NCBI GenBank assembly: GCA_037179515.1
Contig: JAXCGZ010005727.1
Span: 62,501 to 75,000 of the forward strand
Source: Halocaridina rubra
Lineage: Eukaryota > Arthropoda > Malacostraca > Decapoda > Atyidae
Reading direction: 5' to 3'
DNA: 12,500 nucleotides
In this document: one piece after another, positions 11,448 through 12,500 of the stretch
How positions within the stretch are numbered: the stretch's first letter is position 1
How the letters are laid out: each line of letters starts with the position of its first letter
The notes under the pieces: model-generated
Told to the model about the DNA's origin: nothing
Database searches by the model: none
What the model saw: the letters and a program-made list of their open reading frames with translations, nothing else
Position numbers and translations under genes: made by a program

Positions 11448-12500
11448 TTAGTGATACTTATCATACCTGTCCTTAAAACTATGGACTGAGGTAGCATTAA
11501 CTACCTCCTCGCTTAGCGAATTCCAATTATCAACTACTCTTACACTGAAAAAGTATTTCCTTACATCCTGCAAACAAGTTTTCTTCCGAAGCTTCAAACT
11601 ATGACCTCTAGTTCTAGAGCCAGCCATATCGAAATATCGATCCCTATCCACTCTATCATAACCATGAAGGAATTTAAAGACTGTCACCATATCCCCCCTT
11701 ACTCTTCTAGCTTCGAGTGATGGCAAGTCTAATTCCCTCAGCCTCTCATCATAACCGAGATTGCGTATTTCTGGCACCAGTTTCGTGGCATGTCTTTGAA
11801 CTTTTTCAAGCTTAGCTATGTGCTTTTTCAAGTGCGGATTCCAAAAGGGGGCTGCATATTCGAGTTTTGGCCTCACATAGGTTACATAAATATTTCTGAA
11901 CATTTCCTTGTCCATGTGCCTGAAGGCTACCCTTACATTTGATAAGAATGCATATGCTGCCCTTACTACGCCATTTATATGTATTTCTGGAGACAAATCT
12001 GCCAATATGTTTACTCCTAGATCTCTCTCATTTTCTGTCTCCTGAAGTTGTACTCCAGCCACCGAGTAGTCAAGCTTGGGCCTTCTTGCACTTGTACCCA
12101 TTCTCATTACCTTACATTTTGAGGTATTGAATTTCATTAGCCACTTTTCTGACCACTCATGCAGATTATTTAGATCCTCCTGAAGTTCTCTACCATTGTT
12201 CTCGTTTTTTACTTTCTTCACAATCTTTGCATCATCTGCAAACATATTCATGAATGAATTTACAGACTCTGGTAGGTCATTTACATATACAAGGAACAAA
12301 AGTGGCCCTAAAACTGAACCCTGTGGAACTCCACTACTAACTCTTCTCCATTCAGACACTGAGTGTCTTACTCTAACCCTCTGTTCCCTTCCTTCTAAGT
12401 AAGTTTTTATCCATTCCAAGACATTTCCACCTATTCTAGCCATTGATTGCAGCTTCCTAATAAGTCTCCCATGTGGAACAGTGTCAAACGCTTTCTGGAA
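11448..12500 (-). CDS. CR1-like reverse transcriptase (ORF2 C-terminal part), intact as far as visible, partial
   Basis: The frame is open from the window edge (FQKAFDTVPHGRL, block A tail) to a natural TAA at 11448-11450, giving 350 residues without a lesion. Counting from the edge: EWRR near 50, [10 protein letters not shown] (block B) at 57-66, FADDA (block C, catalytic Asp pair) at 87-91, KFNTSKCKVMRMG (block D) near 123-135, LGVNI (block E) at 161-165. The CR1-type C-terminal domain follows, with ARRVRGDM, TRGHSLKL and FKDRYDKYH at the end. This enzyme would reverse-transcribe element RNA at the nicked target. The coding start, endonuclease and linker lie outside the window, so completeness is unknown. 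Substitutions relative to F are mostly conservative. Confidence 0.85.
   Translation of the reverse strand, partial: FQKAFDTVPHGRLIRKLQSMARIGGNVLEWIKTYLEGREQRVRVRHSVSEWRRVSSGVPQGSVLGPLLFLVYVNDLPESVNSFMNMFADDAKIVKKVKNENNGRELQEDLNNLHEWSEKWLMKFNTSKCKVMRMGTSARRPKLDYSVAGVQLQETENERDLGVNILADLSPEIHINGVVRAAYAFLSNVRVAFRHMDKEMFRNIYVTYVRPKLEYAAPFWNPHLKKHIAKLEKVQRHATKLVPEIRNLGYDERLRELDLPSLEARRVRGDMVTVFKFLHGYDRVDRDRYFDMAGSRTRGHSLKLRKKTCLQDVRKYFFSVRVVDNWNSLSEEVVNATSVHSFKDRYDKYH

Larger units (their letters stand above)
11361..12500 (-). mobile_element. CR1-like non-LTR retrotransposon, copy G, running off the right edge
   Basis: This is the 3' part of the best-preserved copy: a tail with ATTACCTAATTG plus ATTACCTAATTGTG, stem-loop 11391-11421, the 3' UTR, and an open coding frame to the window edge. 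Its 5' extent is unknown. Confidence 0.88.

Noticed and set aside
4356..12130. 63-residue plus-strand frame repeated at 4356, 5987, 7610, 9943 and 11939 (MIRMHMLPLLCHLY)
   Set aside because: It is conserved only because it is antisense to the duplicated C-terminal coding sequence. Substitutions follow the minus-strand protein and it has no supporting signal.
10200..12402. 68-residue plus-strand frames at 10200 and 12196
   Set aside because: They are antisense to the FADD/GVPQG region of F and G.

Overview
The window looks like intergenic, repeat-packed DNA from an invertebrate nuclear genome. Long AAT, AG, AT and AC/GT microsatellites, degenerate non-LTR retrotransposons and tRNA-derived repeats occur together, and there is no cellular gene, operon or bacterial signal. 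The style fits an arthropod, and a decapod crustacean is my best guess. That guess comes from the microsatellite richness and the kind of retrotransposon; no marker gene proves it.

Layout. Bases 1-1611 (minus strand) hold a 5'-truncated non-LTR retrotransposon with a long reverse transcriptase frame broken by one stop just after its YADD catalytic motif. It ends abruptly at a 190-bp AAT microsatellite. Bases 1806-3727 are a non-coding microsatellite field: three trinucleotide tracts, one AG tract and one AT tract. Embedded in it are a SINE-like block (2527-2713) and two tRNA-like sequences facing opposite ways (3263-3333 minus, 3405-3466 plus).

From 3728 to the right edge the window is an uninterrupted head-to-tail series of seven copies (A to G) of one CR1-like non-LTR retrotransposon, all on the minus strand. 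Each copy is 5'-truncated, and each ends at its 3' side in the same stem-loop, a short ATTACCTAATTG-type tail and a GT/AC microsatellite. Copies A, B and C form a tandem array of about 1.63 kb per unit, sharing one truncation point and one premature TGA. D is a 0.56-kb fragment and E is an 86-bp 3'-UTR scrap. F is the longest copy, reaching into the linker upstream of the reverse transcriptase. G is the best preserved, with an open frame from the window edge to its natural stop.

Nothing here works as a pathway. The unifying story is a retrotransposon whose tail resembles AC repeats and which keeps landing in, or recombining through, such repeats. The result has grown into a macrosatellite-like array. 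The A-B-C part is better explained by unequal crossing-over than by separate insertions.
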